From the NCBI RefSeq assembly GCF_014773435.2, contig NZ_JACXAG020000001.1, forward strand, positions 124,001-188,000: a DNA stretch of 64,000 bases, in the 5' to 3' direction. Position 1 is the stretch's first letter. Each line of letters begins with the position of its first letter. Position numbers and translations under genes: made by a program. The notes below the pieces were generated by a model. The model was not told the DNA's origin. It ran no database searches and was given only the letters and a program-made list of their open reading frames with translations. Below are positions 61,278 through 64,000 of the stretch, one piece after another. This DNA is from Polycladospora coralii (lineage in GTDB: Bacteria; Bacillota; Bacilli; Thermoactinomycetales; Thermoactinomycetaceae).

Positions 61278-61778
61278 TCATGAATCAAAACCGCGCGTTC
61301 TGCTTCTCATTTTTTGGGGCACTTTCTCTGTATCTGCGCTTTCCGTTTTAACATGTACTTGAAATCCAATGCAATAAAGCACGAGATAACTTATGAATAC
61401 CATACTGTCGTTGATCACAGAGTTTCGAAGAAGTGGTGCAGTTACATCACGCATAAAATGATTCCACACCTCTCCAACGAAAGTGAGTAACGGATGAAAA
61501 GGAATGATAAATATAAGGTGAAATAAGACAAATATGATTATGCCAATGGACAAAGGTAATTGATAAACAAATTTTGCAGATGAGCCAAACCCGATATATA
61601 TAAAAGCAACCATTACGCCAATGATCACTGCGGTCCATTCCATTAAAATCGATTGAAGGTGTATATCAGGCAACCATAACTGGATAAAAAAAGGAAAAAT
61701 CCATAGTTTCAAACCGGCTACAATCGTCAAAATGACAGTCATTTCCACCCATAAGCGTACTATTTTTCTCCACATCAA
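61278..61778 (-). CDS. Four-span membrane protein of unknown function
   Basis: 166 residues. Four hydrophobic segments (for example WTAVIIGVMVAFIYIGFG and LPLSIGIIIFVLFHLIFIIPF), and a charged cytoplasmic tail. No family recognised. It lies between aroA and the 60028 gene, in the same direction. Confidence 0.6.
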   Translation of the reverse strand: MMWRKIVRLWVEMTVILTIVAGLKLWIFPFFIQLWLPDIHLQSILMEWTAVIIGVMVAFIYIGFGSSAKFVYQLPLSIGIIIFVLFHLIFIIPFHPLLTFVGEVWNHFMRDVTAPLLRNSVINDSMVFISYLVLYCIGFQVHVKTESADTEKVPQKMRSRTRGFDS

Positions 61779-61813
61779 CCAACCACCTCACTATAAGGGG
61801 TATGCATGTACCC

Positions 61814-61842
61814 ATAAAAAAGACCGCTTTTTTAAGCGATCT
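61814..61842 (-). terminator. Terminator of aroA
   Basis: AGACCGCTT (61821-61829) pairs with AAGCGATCT (61834-61842), one wobble pair on the minus strand, followed by a T-run. It overlaps the aroA stop. Confidence 0.8.
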
Positions 61843-63124
61843 AAACTGATAATTGTGTGATAATTGATTCAAAACTGGGAAACGATACTTTGATCGCTTC
61901 TGCTCCATTCACCCGCACACCATCTCTGGCAGCCAACCCTGCTATCGCAAGCGCCATCCCAATACGATGATCACCATGACTACTACACATTCCGCCCTGA
62001 ATTTCATTTCCGCCTTCAATCACCATACCATCTTCTGTTTCCGAAATGTTAACACCGATCTTTTGTAGTTCCATCACTGTAGTGGTGATTCGATTTGTTT
62101 CTTTAACTTTTAGCTCAGAAGCATCTCTGATAATTGTTCTTCCATTCGCTTGCGCAGCGATCACTGCCAATATCGGGATTTCATCAATGAGTCGTGGTAT
62201 AAGTGTCCCGCCAATTTCTACACCCTTCAGATCGTCTCCATATACGGTTACGTTACCAATGGGCTCATTACACCACACTCCAGTCTGTTCTATTTCCACT
62301 GTTGCACCCATTTGGACAAACACGTCTAAAATTCCTGTGCGAGTCGGATTAATGCCCACATCCTCTACCGTCATTCGACTACCTGGTACCATTAATGCCG
62401 CTGCCCATAAGAAAGCAGCAGAAGAAAGGTCACCAGGCACTTTAACATGGGTTCCAATTAAAGATTGCTTTCCTGGCACCATCACCTCTAACCCATTTGT
62501 AATCACTTCTACTCCAAACCCAGGTAACATCATTTCAGTATGATTACGTGAATGAATCGTCTCCCGAATCACTGTTTTGCCCTCAGCCTGAAGTCCTGCC
62601 AGTAGTAAAGCTGATTTAACTTGAGCAGATGCAATTGGACTGTTATAGTGCGTGCCCGACAAGCGGCTCCCTTGAACGGTAAGAGGCGTAAATCTTCCAT
62701 GTTCACGACCTTCAATCTGGGCCCCCATCAGTCGTAGAGGCTCTACTACTCGTGACATGGGACGTCTAGCGATGGATTCATCCCCAACCAATACAGCACT
62801 CACTTTCGTTCCAGCTAGTATGCCTAGCATTAATCGAATCGTTGTACCAGAATTCCCTACATCGAGTGGTTTCAACGGTGATTGTAAGCCCTCTATTCCT
62901 TGACCATAAATCACAAGACTGCTCTCATTTTCCATTTGAATGTCTACGCCCAACTGTCGTAAGCAAGAAACAGTACTTAGACAATCCTCTCCATGTAAAA
63001 AGCCGTCTATGTATGTTTTCCCTTTGGCAATTGCTCCAAACAAAACAGCACGGTGAGAGATCGATTTATCACCTGGCACGGTATATCTTTTCTGAAAGGG
63101 TTTTATTCGCATTGTTTCTAACAT
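61841..63124 (-). CDS. aroA: 3-phosphoshikimate 1-carboxyvinyltransferase (EPSP synthase)
   Basis: 427 residues. VPGDKSISHRAVLFG, GNSGTTIRLMLG, RPM and HGDHRIGMALAIAGL are the conserved EPSP-synthase blocks. It makes EPSP in the shikimate pathway. ATG 63124 follows TAGGAGGATGAGC; the frame is open further upstream but without a site. It is 10 bases after tyrA. Confidence 0.95.
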   Translation of the reverse strand: MLETMRIKPFQKRYTVPGDKSISHRAVLFGAIAKGKTYIDGFLHGEDCLSTVSCLRQLGVDIQMENESSLVIYGQGIEGLQSPLKPLDVGNSGTTIRLMLGILAGTKVSAVLVGDESIARRPMSRVVEPLRLMGAQIEGREHGRFTPLTVQGSRLSGTHYNSPIASAQVKSALLLAGLQAEGKTVIRETIHSRNHTEMMLPGFGVEVITNGLEVMVPGKQSLIGTHVKVPGDLSSAAFLWAAALMVPGSRMTVEDVGINPTRTGILDVFVQMGATVEIEQTGVWCNEPIGNVTVYGDDLKGVEIGGTLIPRLIDEIPILAVIAAQANGRTIIRDASELKVKETNRITTTVMELQKIGVNISETEDGMVIEGGNEIQGGMCSSHGDHRIGMALAIAGLAARDGVRVNGAEAIKVSFPSFESIITQLSV

Positions 63125-63134
63125 GCTCATCCTC

Positions 63135-64000
63135 CTAAAGCTCATCTCCTGTAAATACGATATATCCAACACTGCGTAAGATCATAATCGCATTTAATAG
63201 ATCCTTATTCGTTTTAAATGTTAGTCTGAGTACACCCGGATGGTCAACACGATTTTCCATCACTTCTATGTTTCGTATGCTAACTTGTGCATCACCTAAA
63301 TGTACGGCTACTTTCCCAATCATACCTGGGTGATCTGGGATATCGACAAAACACTCATAACGAGGAGCTAAAATACCTCGGTCTCGCTCTGGCAACCGTT
63401 CTCTCAGTTGCTTTGATCGGGTGAATAATGAAATAATTTTTTGATCATCTTCAGTGGCAATCGCCTCTTGAAATGATGCCATCTGTCGTAACCAATCTTC
63501 CATAATCCGTAAAATCTCATGTCGATTGGTAAGTAAAATATCTTGCCACATCGTGGGATCACTAGCACCAATTCGAGTTAAATCGCGGAATCCTCCCGCA
63601 GCCAGACGGTGAAAAAAACCACTTTCTTGGTTATAGTCTCCTACCAAATTAACCAGACCTGATGCGATAATATGGGGAAGATGACTAATCGCTCCCACCA
63701 CACGATCATGGTGCCTAGGCTCCATTTGAATAAACAACGCATGTGTTGCTGGTTTAAGTAAAGCTTGTAATCGATCCACTTCAGGTTGTAAAGCTTCATC
63801 CCCGGGGGTTAGAACGTAATAAGCATTCTCAAATAAGAGGGAGTGTGCCGCTTGAATCCCCGAACGATGCGAACCGGCCATAGGATGCCCTCCAATAAAA
63901 ACAACTTGCTGATGGTCAAATAGATGACGGTAATCCATCACTTCCATTTTTGTGCTTCCAACATCCGTAATCACACAACCTGGTTTCAACGATAAGGCGG
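63135..64000 (-). CDS. tyrA: Prephenate dehydrogenase, 3' part (5' end beyond window)
   Basis: At least 288 residues; the frame is open to base 64000, so the NAD-binding start lies outside. GGHPMAGSHRSGI and HHDRVVGAISHLPHIIA hold the catalytic His and substrate Arg. The C-terminus from about YECFVDIPDHPGMIGK on is an ACT domain, likely the tyrosine feedback site. It converts prephenate to 4-hydroxyphenylpyruvate. It is just upstream of aroA in the same operon. Confidence 0.93.
   Translation of the reverse strand, partial: ALSLKPGCVITDVGSTKMEVMDYRHLFDHQQVVFIGGHPMAGSHRSGIQAAHSLLFENAYYVLTPGDEALQPEVDRLQALLKPATHALFIQMEPRHHDRVVGAISHLPHIIASGLVNLVGDYNQESGFFHRLAAGGFRDLTRIGASDPTMWQDILLTNRHEILRIMEDWLRQMASFQEAIATEDDQKIISLFTRSKQLRERLPERDRGILAPRYECFVDIPDHPGMIGKVAVHLGDAQVSIRNIEVMENRVDHPGVLRLTFKTNKDLLNAIMILRSVGYIVFTGDEL

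Noticed and set aside
62046-62543. 165-codon frame antisense to aroA
   Set aside because: A shadow of aroA, with no motif of its own.
1-64000. CRISPR arrays, rRNA, tRNA, insertion-sequence transposases, prophage structural genes
   Set aside because: I looked for regularly spaced repeats, tRNA-like folds, transposase motifs and phage modules and found none. The only recombinase is the serine enzyme at 24874-26376.

Overview
The window reads as an AT-rich chromosome segment of an endospore-forming member of the Bacillales. The right half holds the order panD-panC-panB-birA-cca-bshA-bshB1-mgsA-dapB-ypjD-(ypjC)-ypjB-qcrC-qcrB-qcrA-ypiF-ypiB-...-aroA-tyrA. This is the Bacillus subtilis aroE-qcr-dapB-panBCD neighbourhood, with bacillithiol genes and the sporulation gene ypjB. 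Many genes start with TTG or GTG behind strong GGAGG sites. A family such as Thermoactinomycetaceae would fit, but I cannot prove it from sequence alone.

Layout. 1-3.5 kb: the 3' end of a DHA2-type MFS exporter coupled to a DJ-1/PfpI gene, a cupin protein with a helical N-terminal half, and a small unknown gene. 3.5-7.5 kb: a small glycan locus (GDP-mannose pyrophosphorylase with cupin domain, a glycosyltransferase, a phosphohexomutase). 7.6-21.7 kb: mixed metabolism, namely an LctP permease behind a 22-bp palindrome, an ATC-hydrolase-like gene, a PadR regulator, an acetolactate-synthase-like/aldehyde dehydrogenase pair that may be a 2-oxoglutarate decarboxylase bypass, nrdAB, a Nudix gene, a secreted neutral ceramidase and a PHP phosphoesterase. 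21.7-41.4 kb: a large surface-glycan locus with a sulfotransferase, a CgeB-like glycosyltransferase, an APS kinase, two alkaline-phosphatase-superfamily enzymes, rmlA-B-D-C in the order of B. subtilis spsI-J-K-L, two more glycosyltransferases and two divergent MurF paralogues. A cytochrome c551/ctaG pair is embedded in it. 41.4-46.4 kb: accessory genes and a decayed dehydrogenase. 46.6-64 kb: the conserved housekeeping block.

The most striking feature is at 24,157-28,994. A 4,834-bp element carrying a large serine recombinase splits one alkaline-phosphatase-superfamily gene. The two halves (24,008-24,160 and 28,995-30,200) are clean. Joining them at a shared 4-bp core TCAA restores one uninterrupted 452-residue frame through the nucleophile motif. 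The gene has a sigma-K-type promoter match (AC-N17-CATAnnnTA), and so does one of the MurF-like genes. The arrangement parallels the sigK/skin and spsM/SPbeta systems, in which a mother-cell recombinase excises an element to rebuild a sporulation gene. I propose a compact skin-like element that controls a spore-surface glycan gene. Excision itself is inferred, not shown.

The glycan genes fit together as follows. RmlABDC makes dTDP-rhamnose and ManC makes GDP-mannose. APS kinase makes PAPS for the sulfotransferase. The glycosyltransferases build the chains, and the Thr-nucleophile phosphatase-superfamily enzymes and MurF-like ligases presumably modify them.
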